Shown piece after piece: positions 35,901-44,867 of a DNA stretch of 64,000 nt (the first letter of the stretch is position 1; each line of letters begins with the position of its first letter). The position numbers were made by a program, and so were the translations under genes. The notes beneath the pieces were generated by a model that saw only the letters and a list, made by a program, of their open reading frames with translations, made no database searches and was not told the DNA's origin. Source of the stretch: Candidatus Atribacteria bacterium UBA6251 (GTDB taxonomy: Bacteria > Atribacterota > Phoenicimicrobiia > Phoenicimicrobiales > Phoenicimicrobiaceae); the NCBI GenBank assembly GCA_002441285.1, contig DJVR01000045.1, positions 1 through 64,000 on the forward strand, written 5' to 3'.

Positions 35901-36119
35901 CTCCTTCTGGAAGATAAGGCAGGTCTATTTGAAGTAATTGTTTTCCCCTTAATTTATCAGAAATACTCCTCTCTTTTTTATCCGGAAATCCCTCTTTTGA
36001 TCGAGGGGATGGTAAATAAAAAGGATGGTGATTACAAAATAATTGCCCGCAAGATAACTAATATTAATTTGTATCTTGGAAAAGAAAAAGTAAAGATAAT
36101 AAAAGATATAAACAATTAA
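32928..36119 (+). CDS. dnaE: DNA polymerase III alpha subunit, DnaE2/ImuC-like
   Basis: A 1063-aa C-family DNA polymerase. It begins with a PHP domain (HLHVHSQYSMQDGLSS, LTDHDGLYGA), carries the catalytic aspartates in LPDIDIDFGQVGR near residue 389, and ends with helix-hairpin-helix and OB-fold regions (…ILIAGILIQLRRQF…). It is shorter than a replicative DnaE (about 1160 aa), lacking the long C-terminal tail. Together with the LexA-type box and the Y-family polymerase 21 bp downstream it fits an SOS-induced, error-prone DnaE2/ImuC role. Whether it is the cell's only DnaE cannot be told. Start ATG with AAAGGA upstream. Confidence 0.88.
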   Translation: MNMVHLHVHSQYSMQDGLSSIEELIRKALSFKMSALALTDHDGLYGAIPFYKQARKVGIKPIIGCELRVKNELASGKIYHLILLAKDQKGYQNLCQLITGAHLSHPDSIPALEKDILPQHSQGIIALSGCSRGEVNQLLRAENNKEAEKTADYYRQIFGPGNFYLELSFHGLPQEREINHRLIELGKKLNLPLVATNNIHYLEKNQASIQRILNKIANLGTRERFYHPRLESEEYYFKSPAEMNQIFSHLPQALKNSREIAEKCNLSLELGKIHLPTYPLPSPYSSAHDYLQELCRKGLKKYYPSPPPEVKNRLEYELKIINQMGFAGYFLIVRDIVHFAKQHNIPVGPGKGSAAGSLVSYLLNITEVDPIKYQLFFERFLNPERIDLPDIDIDFGQVGRDKVISYIFKRFGHNRVTHVGTITTYAARSAIRDTGRALGFLPQEIDKLTRLMPIFTFPGIIKASLEQIPELQKLPQNKEPLKSLFSFAQAIEGKPRHLSVHSSSVIISDQPLSTIIPLEVSNRGEIVSQYEKETIKDLGLLKIDLLGSRALAVIKKTLQKLKEKNIYLNLKNIPLDDKSTFSILQKGQTLGVFQVESSGMASLLKKLSPAHLEDLIAALSLYRPGPLNSGMTELYLKRKQQKEKVVYLHPQLESILKDTYGVILYQEQVMQVVSTFAGLSLGEADLFRRAISSRSPVEMEKQRNNFLKKAIQQGNSKKEAENIFNLISKFAHYGFNKAHSTSYALISFYTCYLKVHYPAYYFASLLSYGMGYYSTDRYIQEARRFGVKILLPDINKSEDTFTVEEGAIRVGLSQVKGMGAKHLESILSLREKYQGFASLYDFCCKINGSRITQSLIENLIKVGAFDFTAYPRAVLLTLLPLTLKEIKKRGKEGMQRQIYKREEIPSVELSISGSIPVYLFSKFRQMNLEKEVLDLYISDHPLSKYNGKLPSSPLTSSNQIKNTSAGQSILIAGILIQLRRQFTKQKEVMAFLLLEDKAGLFEVIVFPLIYQKYSSLFYPEIPLLIEGMVNKKDGDYKIIARKITNINLYLGKEKVKIIKDINN

Positions 36120-36140
36120 CCAGAAAGGGTCTAAAATAAA

Positions 36141-37352
36141 ATGATGAGTGATAATCATCGTCTACCTATAATTCATCTGGATCTGGATGCATTCTTTGCT
36201 TCCGTAGAGCAAAGAGATAATCCGATTCATCAAGGAAAACCTCTAATCGTAGGTGGAATTAGTGATGGGGGTCGGGGCAACTTACAACGCGGGGTAGTCT
36301 GTGCTGCCTCTTATGAAGCCCGAAAATACGGTATCTATGCAGGCATGCCTATCTGGGAAGCACACCAGAAATGCCCGAAAGGAGTCTTTCTTCCTGCCCG
36401 ACTAAATAAATATATCAAGGAATCCAGAAAATTCTTTCAGATCTGCAGTGATTATACTCCGCTAATCGAGCCTCTGGGTCTGGATGAGCTCTTTTTAGAT
36501 ATATCAGGTTGTGAAGCACTCTTTGGCTCGAGTGAAATTATTGCCAAAAAAATCAAAGAAAGAGTAAATCAGGAATTAGGACTTAAGGTTTCAGCGGGGA
36601 TAGCTCAAAATAAACTTTTAGCCAAAATAGCCACTAATCTGGGAAAACCTGATGGCTTCTTTACCCTTTATCCTGAAGATGTCCCCAAGATTCTCTATCC
36701 TTTACCCTTATCTTCTCTCTGGGGTATAGGTAAGAAGACAGAAGAACGATTAAAAAAATCGGGTATCTATCTAATAGGTCAATTAGCTCAAATTCCTGAA
36801 CCTGTTTTGGAAAATCTATTGGGGAAAAACGGAAAAAGACTAAAACTTCTTGCTCAGGGTCTGGATAACAGCTCGGTTACTATTCCCACTAGTAAAAAAT
36901 CTATCAGTAAAGAAACGACTTTTAGTGCCAATATAACTGAAAGAAATATCTTAATCAAAGAACTACTAAAACTTTCTCAAGAAGTGGGTTATTATGCTCG
37001 CAAAGAAGGTTATCAAGGGAGAACTGTTACCTTAAAATTAAGATTTCATAATTTTACTACTCTAAACAAATCGATCACCCTGGAGAATCCTACCCATATT
37101 GATGAAAACATCTTTAAAATAGCCCTAAAACTTCTTGATAAAATAAAAATTAAAAAAGGAGGAGTAAGATTGCTGGGTATTAAGCTTTCTAATTTAACCT
37201 GTTCCAACCAATTAATACAACTAAATTTACTGAATAATAAAGAGAATAAATGGGTCCAGCTTACCTATACCCTGGATCGGCTTAGAGAAAAATATGGATT
37301 TACAGCTATAACCAGGGCAACTCTCTTAGAACAAGAAAAAATAGAGGATTAA
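36141..37352 (+). CDS. dinB: Y-family DNA polymerase IV
   Basis: A 403-aa translesion polymerase. The N-terminal HLDLDAFFASVEQRDNP, AGMPIWEAHQKCP and LDELFLDISGCEALFG motifs hold the catalytic acidic residues. The KVSAGIAQNKLLAKIATNLGKPDG and SLWGIGKKTEERL segments of the palm and thumb are complete. A C-terminal beta-clamp motif is not obvious to me. Two ATGs stand in tandem at the start (36141 and 36144). It follows dnaE by 21 bp and is probably co-transcribed, giving a lexA-regulated mutagenesis cassette. Confidence 0.93.
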   Translation: MMSDNHRLPIIHLDLDAFFASVEQRDNPIHQGKPLIVGGISDGGRGNLQRGVVCAASYEARKYGIYAGMPIWEAHQKCPKGVFLPARLNKYIKESRKFFQICSDYTPLIEPLGLDELFLDISGCEALFGSSEIIAKKIKERVNQELGLKVSAGIAQNKLLAKIATNLGKPDGFFTLYPEDVPKILYPLPLSSLWGIGKKTEERLKKSGIYLIGQLAQIPEPVLENLLGKNGKRLKLLAQGLDNSSVTIPTSKKSISKETTFSANITERNILIKELLKLSQEVGYYARKEGYQGRTVTLKLRFHNFTTLNKSITLENPTHIDENIFKIALKLLDKIKIKKGGVRLLGIKLSNLTCSNQLIQLNLLNNKENKWVQLTYTLDRLREKYGFTAITRATLLEQEKIED

Positions 37353-37571
37353 GAATTTTTATGGTACAAGAAAACTATAATAATATAAAGATATAAATCC
37401 TTTTTAATTCAAGTTTTTGTGGCTTAATCAATTCTATCAAGTATCTATGGCCTGTTGATTATTAAATATAAATTTCTTTTGCCAATAATATTTAGGTAAT
37501 ACCATTCTTAACTTGCATTTAGAACCTTGAAAAACTGTTGATATTACAATATATTTAGAGTATGAAAATCT

Positions 37572-38110
37572 GCCCTCACTAAGGCAGTAAAAAATGGTGG
37601 CATCTTGCAACCGGTCAAATCAGGTATAGTAGCTGTGGCCTGACCAGAAAAATGTCTAAAAATGTCTGGAAAAAGACTCGCATTTCACCTTACTGGGAAG
37701 GCAGGTTGGTGGATTATTTCTGTCTTGGTGTATCGGCTTATCGTCTGAGATTTCAAGTACCTTACAGCCAATTGACCCTCCAGAGATGTTTTAGAATGTT
37801 TAGAAAAACTATTTAGCAGGATACCATCAAAGACTTGGAACCTCTTTCTGGAGAGATCAAAATGGATGAAACCATGTTCGGTGGCAGAAGACCTGGAAAA
37901 CGTGGCTGGGAAGCAACCGGTAAATAGATCATCTTTGGTAGCTATCAGAGAAAGGGGAAAGTCTTTACTTTTCTTATCTCATTACGGGCCAAAGAGACCC
38001 TGCGACCCTTAAAAAAGTGATTTCAAATAACGGTTTGCGGATACAAGAAGTTGCGTGATGAGCAATTTGGGGCAATCTTTGATTTCCTTTTTATCCGCTG
38101 TTAGATGATC
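37572..38110 (+). pseudogene. IS1595-family (ISXO2-like) transposase, decayed
   Basis: The plus strand reads a zinc-ribbon start (CPH, stop, GSKKWWHLATGQIRYSSC), then SPYWEGRLVDYFCLGVSAYRL, then the DDE-region GEIKMDETMFGGRRPGKRGW and FGSYQRKGKVFTF. In-frame stops occur in the zinc ribbon, after FRKTI, after EATGK and after PLKK. The pattern is that of ISXO2-like/IS1595 transposases. No clear inverted ends were located. The rest of 37353-38171 is AT-rich with nothing else recognised. It lies next to the downstream end of the type I restriction operon. Confidence 0.8.
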
Positions 38111-38171
38111 CAAAGGGCAAGGTTGTAAAGCAAACGCAGAGTGCCAGAGCCCACCTAAATTGATTTTCATG

Positions 38172-38852
38172 TTATAACCTTAACAAATAGTTGTTCTTCT
38201 TCAGCCAGTCATTATATTTTTCATAGTCAGGGAGCAACATTTTAACCTTATTCCAGAATGCTTTCGTATGATTTCTCTCTTCAAGATGAACAAGTTCATG
38301 GACAATAACATAATCTATTACGGGCAAAGGAGCCATAATAAGTCTCCATGAAAAATTCAAATTTCCATTAATAGAAGAAGATCCCCATCTTTTTTGTGCA
38401 CCTGTAATATTTATCTTATTGAATTTAAAACCTTTTTTATTTGCATAAATTTTAATTCTTTCTGATATTTTTTCGTAAGCCATCTTTTTATACCATTCAA
38501 CAAATAAATCTCTTGCCTTCGGTAAGGTATCTTTTGAAAGATAAAATCTATTTTCAAATTTCAATGGTACTTCCATATCATCCACAATTTCTAATTTGTA
38601 GTATCGTCCAAGATAGAGAAAACCTTCACCGCTTATAAATTCCTTGGGAACAAATTTTGGGTCTCTTAAGGCTATTTCCATTTTCTTTTGTTTAATCCAA
38701 TCTTTGTGTTTAGATACAACTCTCATAATGGTTTCATTGCTAACATCAAAAGGCGCTTTTACAATTAGTGTGGCATCATCTGTTATCTGTAAGGCTATAC
38801 TTCTCCTTTTTGTTCTTATGATTTCTTTTATTTCTATATCTCCTACATTCAT
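38172..38852 (-). CDS. YgjP-like (DUF45) zinc metallopeptidase, restriction-linked copy
   Basis: A 226-aa paralog of the protein at 5351-6016, with zinc motif HELVH in VIVHELVHLEERNHTKAFWNKVKMLLPDY and the SSINGNLNFSWRLIMAP segment. It starts 4 nt after hsdR ends. Start chosen at ATG 38852 because GGAGATAGGACT lies just upstream; an ATG at 38882 would add ten residues and overlap hsdR by 26 bp. YgjP proteins often stand next to type I restriction genes; the role is unknown. Last gene of the type I operon. Confidence 0.86.
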   Translation of the reverse strand: MNVGDIEIKEIIRTKRRSIALQITDDATLIVKAPFDVSNETIMRVVSKHKDWIKQKKMEIALRDPKFVPKEFISGEGFLYLGRYYKLEIVDDMEVPLKFENRFYLSKDTLPKARDLFVEWYKKMAYEKISERIKIYANKKGFKFNKINITGAQKRWGSSSINGNLNFSWRLIMAPLPVIDYVIVHELVHLEERNHTKAFWNKVKMLLPDYEKYNDWLKKNNYLLRL

Positions 38853-38856
38853 AGTC

Positions 38857-41800
38857 CTATCTCCTATATATATGCCCGGCAAGTTCCATCAATCTCTGGG
38901 CAATAACATTTCTTTTGTCAAAAATATTTGAATAGACATAAGGTGCCTGTTCTTCTCTTACAGATAGTATTTCTCCTTTACCCGTTTTATCAGTCTTTCC
39001 ATATTTACCCAGCAGATGGGATATTATATATGCCTTGAGCTTCTTTTGTTTTGAATTGCTCTCCCAAAAGCCAACCACCTGAATCTCCCTACTTATAATT
39101 TCTATTATATCCCTTGTTAATTCAACCAAATGATTAATCTCCTTTTCACTCATCTCTTGGATAGAAATTTTTCCATATATTTCTTGCTTTAAAAGTCCAA
39201 AAAACGGCATCTCTTTCTTGGGGTCAAATCCAAAGATTTGTTCAGCTTCTCTTCCCTTTTTCAGTGATTCTCTGATAATTTCAAGTTCTTTTGCAAGAAG
39301 TTTCCAATTCTCTTGGTATGCTTCAAGAATCTGTTTCAGTCTATCAGAAAATCGCTCGTAAAACTCAGGGTCTTCTTCGTAGTGTTTTCCTATATGCTCC
39401 ACAATGGCACATTTGAGTTCTTCAGCTTTCGCTTTGTCTGACTTCTTCTTTAATTTTGTAATAAATTTATCTTCTAAAAGGGGGGTTGGTGGTATTTTAG
39501 GATTCACTCCTTTTGAAATAAGATACTCTTCAACAATCTCTCTTATCTTTTTACTTGCATCCCTTATGCTTAGTTTATCATCTCTGTATCTACTTCTCGC
39601 CGATTCCGCTATAAAACTAAGAACCTTTAAATCAGTAACATATTTTAATACCTTTGGGTCGGGGAGCACAGTATCTATTGCTTTATTAAATTTTCTTACA
39701 AGCATGATGAATTCATTTCTTACTTCTTCATCAACCAAAAGGTCTATGCATTCGTCTATATTATCCCTCCAGTTTTCTATTTTATATCTCTTAAAGAAAT
39801 CATTGATAAGATTGTGTTTGAATTTTAATTCATCAATACTTTTGGCTTTGTTTTTGACAACTTGTGTGATCTCCTCTATATCCTCATCAGCATAAATAGC
39901 AAGAGCCTCTCTTAAATGCTTTAAGACTCCAACATAATCTACGACAAAACCACAAGATTTGTTTTTGTAAACTCTGTTCACCCTTGCAATTGCCTGCAAC
40001 AGATTATGTTCTTTTATCACATTATCTAAATACATAACTTGTTCAATTGGTGCATCAAAACCAGTAATCAGCATGCTCTGAACAACCAAAATACCAACCT
40101 CACCTGAGATACCGCCATCGTCAGTTTTATCAAAAGGAAGCTTGAAACTTTTTATTATCCTTTCCTGCTTGTTTTCGTCTGTATAAGGGTGATATTCAGG
40201 TGGATCGTTTGCCAGTCCTGATATAACTACACCAACTTTTAATTTCTCAAGTTGAGATACATCTATCCTGTTTGCGTTGTCTTTTCTTAACCCTTCTATT
40301 TTTTTCTTTAATGCATTTTCAAGGGCTTCTTTATATCTAATAGCCGCAAGTCTTGAGGCAGTTACTACCTGAGCCTTAAATCCATTTGGAAAAACATGAG
40401 TGACATAGTGCTCTATCATATCATTTGCCTTATCTCTTATCACATTTATATCTTCCAGATATGCACACCATGTGTATCTTCCTATAATTTTTGCTTTCTC
40501 TTCTGCCTCAACTATTGAGAAGACTTCTTCAAACTTTGCATTTGCTGCCTCTTCATCGGAAAGCTCTGCACCATGAACTCTTCCTTCATAAACAATGTCA
40601 ACCGTTACACCATCTTCAACCGATTGTTTTATATTGTATTTGTCTATATACTCACCGAAGGTCATTTCAGTTTTCGCAATTGGTGTACCTGTGAACGCAA
40701 CTTTTACAGCATTGGGCAGGGCTTTTTTCAAATTTGCCCCTAATAGTTTATACTGAGTCCTATGGGCTTCATCAATCATAATAAGAATGTTGTGCGAGGT
40801 ATTAAGCACAGGGAACTCTCTTTCAAGTTCTCTCTCCTGATACTTGTGAATCATGCCCATAACCAGGTCTGGAGTATTTGTTCTCAAAAGTTCCTGAAGT
40901 TCTCTTATACTTCCTGCAAGATTTACAGTGAAACCTACACTTTTTGATGTTTCATTTAATTGCTTCTGCAAGTCTTTTCTATCTGTTACAAAAACCACCT
41001 TGAAGTTGCTGAGTTCAGGGTTGTGGTAGAGTTCCCTCACAGCATACATCATTGTTAAAGATTTTCCGGAGCCCTGAGTATGCCAGATAATCCCCCCTTT
41101 TTCTTCTGGAGTGCTTCCTTCTTTTATCTTCTTTACCATCTTCTTAACAGCCCTGAACTGCTGGTATCTTGGTACAACTTTGATAACACCAGCCTTGGGG
41201 TCTTCTTTAAAGATTGTAAAGTTGTGAAGTATATCAAGAAGATTCTCCTTTGTTAATACTCCCTGCGTTAATACCTGCTGGCTTGTTATGTTTTTATCTG
41301 GAGTTATATCCGAGAGTTTATAAGGATAAGGGTCTTTCCACTCAACAAAATGCTCATATTCTGTGGTTATAGTGCCATATTTTGCCACCTGGTTTGAAGT
41401 AGCAATCATAAAGAAGTTATACCAGAAGAGTTTTTCATCCCCTTCCTTTACCCCTCTTCTATTGGAATACCTCATAAGCTGAGTAATCGCTTCTCCAATG
41501 GGGTCTGCAATGGCTGGAGATTTACATTCCACAGCCACTAATGGCAAGCCATTTACGAATAAAACAACGTCTGGAACTATATGTTTCTCCGTTCCTGAAA
41601 CATTTACTTTAAACTGAGATATGGCAACAAAGGAGTTATTTTCAGGATTTCTGAAGTCTATAAATCTAACCGTTGGACTTTTCTCTCCTGTCTTACGGTT
41701 TTCTGAGACAGAAGTATTTTCAAGAAGTAAATCATGAATCTCATGGTTTGCCTCTAAAAGAGAGTTTGCTTGAGGTGTTGTTACTCTTCGGACAACCTCA

Positions 41801-42060
41801 TTTATCTGGTCATCTTCAATCCATGGATTTATCTTTTTGATTGATTGTCTTAAAACATTTTCAAGAATCACTTCTCTAAAACTTTCACGGAATTTTATGC
41901 TTTCGCCAAAAATAGGCTCTTCTTTACTATCAAAACCTTCAATCTCTTTTACATCTTCAGTGTCTGCTTTATTCTGCCTGTAAATTTTCCAGCCAAGTTT
42001 TTGAAGATGGGCAAGAAAGGGATTTTCAGCGTAATGTTCTTCATCAAGCAGTGTGAACAT
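38857..42060 (-). CDS. hsdR: Type I restriction enzyme, R subunit
   Basis: A 1067-aa HsdR. The N-terminal nuclease domain carries IVPDVVLFVNGLPLVAVECKSP near residue 160, the D...ExK triad. The helicase part has Walker A TQGSGKSLTMM near 325, DEAHRTQY near 424, SAT-like GTPIAK, and later ARVNRVYKN as motif VI. HsdR cuts DNA after translocation when HsdM/HsdS find an unmethylated site. It overlaps hsdS by 17 bp. No break is seen; length is typical (about 1000-1100 aa). Confidence 0.93.
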   Translation of the reverse strand: MFTLLDEEHYAENPFLAHLQKLGWKIYRQNKADTEDVKEIEGFDSKEEPIFGESIKFRESFREVILENVLRQSIKKINPWIEDDQINEVVRRVTTPQANSLLEANHEIHDLLLENTSVSENRKTGEKSPTVRFIDFRNPENNSFVAISQFKVNVSGTEKHIVPDVVLFVNGLPLVAVECKSPAIADPIGEAITQLMRYSNRRGVKEGDEKLFWYNFFMIATSNQVAKYGTITTEYEHFVEWKDPYPYKLSDITPDKNITSQQVLTQGVLTKENLLDILHNFTIFKEDPKAGVIKVVPRYQQFRAVKKMVKKIKEGSTPEEKGGIIWHTQGSGKSLTMMYAVRELYHNPELSNFKVVFVTDRKDLQKQLNETSKSVGFTVNLAGSIRELQELLRTNTPDLVMGMIHKYQERELEREFPVLNTSHNILIMIDEAHRTQYKLLGANLKKALPNAVKVAFTGTPIAKTEMTFGEYIDKYNIKQSVEDGVTVDIVYEGRVHGAELSDEEAANAKFEEVFSIVEAEEKAKIIGRYTWCAYLEDINVIRDKANDMIEHYVTHVFPNGFKAQVVTASRLAAIRYKEALENALKKKIEGLRKDNANRIDVSQLEKLKVGVVISGLANDPPEYHPYTDENKQERIIKSFKLPFDKTDDGGISGEVGILVVQSMLITGFDAPIEQVMYLDNVIKEHNLLQAIARVNRVYKNKSCGFVVDYVGVLKHLREALAIYADEDIEEITQVVKNKAKSIDELKFKHNLINDFFKRYKIENWRDNIDECIDLLVDEEVRNEFIMLVRKFNKAIDTVLPDPKVLKYVTDLKVLSFIAESARSRYRDDKLSIRDASKKIREIVEEYLISKGVNPKIPPTPLLEDKFITKLKKKSDKAKAEELKCAIVEHIGKHYEEDPEFYERFSDRLKQILEAYQENWKLLAKELEIIRESLKKGREAEQIFGFDPKKEMPFFGLLKQEIYGKISIQEMSEKEINHLVELTRDIIEIISREIQVVGFWESNSKQKKLKAYIISHLLGKYGKTDKTGKGEILSVREEQAPYVYSNIFDKRNVIAQRLMELAGHIYRR

Positions 42061-43399
42061 TTTCTTCTACCTCGTTTATTAAATGATTAACTCTAACTTT
42101 GCCAGTAAGCAAATCCTCCATAAGCCCTTGCTTTAATCTCTCAAGTTTTTCCTTGTATTTTTGTTCTTTTTCTATGGTTTCGTCAATTTGCGAGAGAATT
42201 TCAGCAATGAGTTGTTGTTCGGGGAGGGAGGGGAGAAGTATTAATAAATATTTTAATTTTGAAGCATTGAATCCTTCTTGAGCACTTCCAGATAAGTTCG
42301 TAAAGATTTGTGTCCAATAATAATAGGAATTGAAAAAATATCCTAAAAATTGCGGATTAACAATATTATTATTTGTTCTAATTCGTATAAGATAAGATGC
42401 AAAGATGGAATTTGGCGGATTTTTAATTATATAACTTTTGCCTGTTGTGGCTCCCGTTCTTGAAAACACTATATCACCATCTTCTAATTTGTATTTCACA
42501 ATTAACTTTTCATTTATTTTACAGAAAGGGACTAAATCCCAATTAACATTATTATCTTGTATATCAGTAATACGTAAAAATTTTGGTCCTAACTCTTTAT
42601 TTATTGCGGATGAAGTATATCCGTATTGGATAGAATTTACTATATTCTTTCCCAATCTCACAACTCCCCACTCCTCCGGTATTCTTCCAAGTGGTGAATC
42701 TTTGAATTTGTGTGTTTTTTCGCTCCTTATGTTCCAGTTTTCATCTACGCCCTTGGTCATTAAATCCTGCATCAAGCCCTGTTTTATGCGTTTATATTTT
42801 TCTATGATTTTGTCTGTCTTTTCTATAGCATTGTCAACGGTCTCAAGTATTTCGGCAATTTTGCGCTGTTCGGGGAGGGGAGGATAATTTAACTCAAAAT
42901 CTAATATATCCATATCATTAACGCTTGGATATGTAGTACCTGTCTCTCTCTTTCCCAAATGATCTAAAAATACCTTCCTTGATAGAGAATAAAATAAGAA
43001 GTTATTGTTCTGTGAATTTAATACCAATAGCGCAGGACTAACATAAAGAACCTCTTCTTTAATTTTAGAAATTGCCCCACGCGTTGGTCTAACTTTTGAT
43101 ATTACAATATTTCCTGTTTTAGCCTTCAAGCAATGCTCCGGTGCAGTTTTTTCTTTTATAGTATATTTTTTGGAACAAATATCTATATCTCCAATTTCTA
43201 AATAAGGATAAGATTTCTTTTTAGAAATACTTTTAATAATCTCACAAACCTCCCCCAACCTTACCCTTCTCCACCCTTCAGGCAGTTTTTCCATCTCATT
43301 AACTTTTGCCATTGAAATATCACTAATTAAATTTTTGTGTGATGAGTCTTTGAGCCTTTGCGTATTTTCGCTCCTTATCTGTGCGTTTTCATCATTCAT
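42044..43399 (-). CDS. hsdS: Type I restriction-modification specificity subunit
   Basis: A 451-aa HsdS. It contains two target-recognition domains, each starting in WRRVRLGEVCEI or WGVVRLGKNI and ending in a coiled-coil conserved region (PPLPEQRKIAEILETVDNAI and LPSLPEQQLIAEILSQIDETI). A short stretch recurs before each TRD: DENAQIRSENTQRLKDSS near the start and DENWNIRSEKTHKFKDSP in the middle. The recurrences could permit TRD exchange by recombination. DNA site cannot be predicted. It overlaps hsdR and follows the AlbA_2 gene by 50 bp. Confidence 0.93.
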   Translation of the reverse strand: MNDENAQIRSENTQRLKDSSHKNLISDISMAKVNEMEKLPEGWRRVRLGEVCEIIKSISKKKSYPYLEIGDIDICSKKYTIKEKTAPEHCLKAKTGNIVISKVRPTRGAISKIKEEVLYVSPALLVLNSQNNNFLFYSLSRKVFLDHLGKRETGTTYPSVNDMDILDFELNYPPLPEQRKIAEILETVDNAIEKTDKIIEKYKRIKQGLMQDLMTKGVDENWNIRSEKTHKFKDSPLGRIPEEWGVVRLGKNIVNSIQYGYTSSAINKELGPKFLRITDIQDNNVNWDLVPFCKINEKLIVKYKLEDGDIVFSRTGATTGKSYIIKNPPNSIFASYLIRIRTNNNIVNPQFLGYFFNSYYYWTQIFTNLSGSAQEGFNASKLKYLLILLPSLPEQQLIAEILSQIDETIEKEQKYKEKLERLKQGLMEDLLTGKVRVNHLINEVEENVHTA

Positions 43400-43440
43400 A
43401 ATTCACTCTTCATCATTCCTTTGCATAACATGACATAAAT

Positions 43441-43473
43441 TGTCCCCTTTATGTCCCCTTTATGTCCCCTTTG
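43441..43473. repeat. 11-bp tandem repeat at the end of the AlbA_2 gene
   Basis: TGTCCCCTTTA occurs at 43441-43451 and 43452-43462, with a third copy that ends in G, then degenerate copies to about 43490. It spans the stop codon (43449-43451) of the adjacent minus-strand gene. A unit of 11 bp would change frame on slippage, altering only the last residues. Confidence 0.7.
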
Positions 43474-44831
43474 TCCCTTTTGTGTCCCTTAAGAACATAA
43501 AAAGTGCCTTTTCCTGTTGTTCCTTGTTTTATCAATAACCCTATATTAACTAACTCCGTTAAATCTCTGCTTGCTGTTTTTTTAGTGGTTACATTTATTT
43601 CCTGATACTCCCTATTCGTTATCTTCCCTTTCTCCTTCACATACATAACCGCCTTAATCTGCCTCTCATTAAGCCCCAGTTTTTGTAGATACTCCTCCGT
43701 ATAGACATTTTTCAAAAATACCAGTGTAAATTCTGTATGGTTTGCCTCAATTTTAAATTCTGGAAGTCCCGCCTCTTTTAAGGTCTTCATCATCCTCTCA
43801 ATCCCCGAGCCAACGCTTTCAACAACACCCGCAAGATAGAATATATTGAAAATCGTTGGATTTCTCGGAATGGATGTATGGGAAGTCAGTAGTTTTTCAG
43901 TAACCCAGTCTTCAGGCAATCCTCCAACATTGTAAAACAATATCCTGTCGTCATAGACCTTTATCTGCACGTTGATTGGCCTCAAATAATCCCTGTGGAG
44001 CAGGGCATTGGCGATAGCTTCCCTGATTGCTTCCAGTGGATAGTCCCAGATGTCCTCTCTCTCAAAACCCTTAATCTCATATCGTACATTTATGAAGTTT
44101 TTAATCGCTTCCTCTGTTTCTCTAAATTGATTGAATAAATTTCCCTCTATCCACCTGTCCCCGATAATCGTAATATCATCCTTTAATCGGACAACGCGAA
44201 CCCTTGCATAATCAAAGTATTTTTGTGGATTCTTTCCGAATAAAAGCATGCCTGCGTTGTTGATTTTGCCGTTTTCCGTAAGCCCTAACTTCTCAAAAAC
44301 TTCTTCTATCGGCTCATCAACATTAAAGACAGCCAATCGTCCATTTGCTCTGGCAGTTCGCAAAAAATTTCTGACACTATGCACATCAATCTCATCAATC
44401 TTAAAATCTCTCTCTGAAAGGCGTTCCCAACGTATGTCTCTTTGAAAAAACCTCTTAAGTTCTTCAAAGTTCATTTGTCTTGTTGTATTTCCTACTCGTT
44501 TATAATACCTACCCTCAAAAGAAATAGGGATTTCAGATTTTATTACATCAATTTTTAAAATAGATTTTCCATCTACTTCAAAAATCTCAAAATTGGGAGC
44601 AATACCAAGTTTATTTACAACACCATTGATGATATTCTGATAAGTTTTATCATCAATTTCTATTCCATTTATCTCACCCTTATCACCCACTCCTACAATA
44701 ATTACACCACCATAAGAGTTTGCAAATGCAGATATAGTTTTAAAAATACTTTCGTTGAAAACTTCTTTAAACTCTAATTTATTGCTTTCTCCACTTTTAC
44801 CCAATTTAAGAAAATCAGTTTTCTTTATCAT
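43449..44831 (-). CDS. AlbA_2/Schlafen-type ATP-binding protein
   Basis: A 460-aa protein. The N-terminal ESNKLEFKEVFNESIFKTISAFANSYGGVIIVGV is the AlbA_2 (Schlafen-like) domain. The centre, IREAIANALLHRDYL...ILFYNVGGLPEDW, resembles a HATPase_c_4 ATP-binding domain, and the C-terminus is a winged helix (NEREY-type QKLGLNERQIKAVMYVKEKG). Such proteins often lie inside type I restriction loci as accessory or regulatory genes. Function not known here; a transcription or RNA-related role is possible. It lies between hsdM and hsdS (37 and 50 bp). Confidence 0.82.
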   Translation of the reverse strand: MIKKTDFLKLGKSGESNKLEFKEVFNESIFKTISAFANSYGGVIIVGVGDKGEINGIEIDDKTYQNIINGVVNKLGIAPNFEIFEVDGKSILKIDVIKSEIPISFEGRYYKRVGNTTRQMNFEELKRFFQRDIRWERLSERDFKIDEIDVHSVRNFLRTARANGRLAVFNVDEPIEEVFEKLGLTENGKINNAGMLLFGKNPQKYFDYARVRVVRLKDDITIIGDRWIEGNLFNQFRETEEAIKNFINVRYEIKGFEREDIWDYPLEAIREAIANALLHRDYLRPINVQIKVYDDRILFYNVGGLPEDWVTEKLLTSHTSIPRNPTIFNIFYLAGVVESVGSGIERMMKTLKEAGLPEFKIEANHTEFTLVFLKNVYTEEYLQKLGLNERQIKAVMYVKEKGKITNREYQEINVTTKKTASRDLTELVNIGLLIKQGTTGKGTFYVLKGHKRDKGDIKGT

Positions 44832-44867
44832 ATCACCACCAAAAATTCACCATTCATAAGTCATAAT

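Noticed and set aside
37353..38171. A functional transposase gene in this gap
   Set aside because: At least four in-frame stops interrupt the IS1595-type reading; only a relic is present.
39404..39895. 163-codon plus-strand frame opposite hsdR
   Set aside because: Shadow of hsdR; low-complexity serine/leucine translation.
42438..42887. 149-codon plus-strand frame opposite hsdS
   Set aside because: Shadow of hsdS, no ribosome site and no similarity seen.
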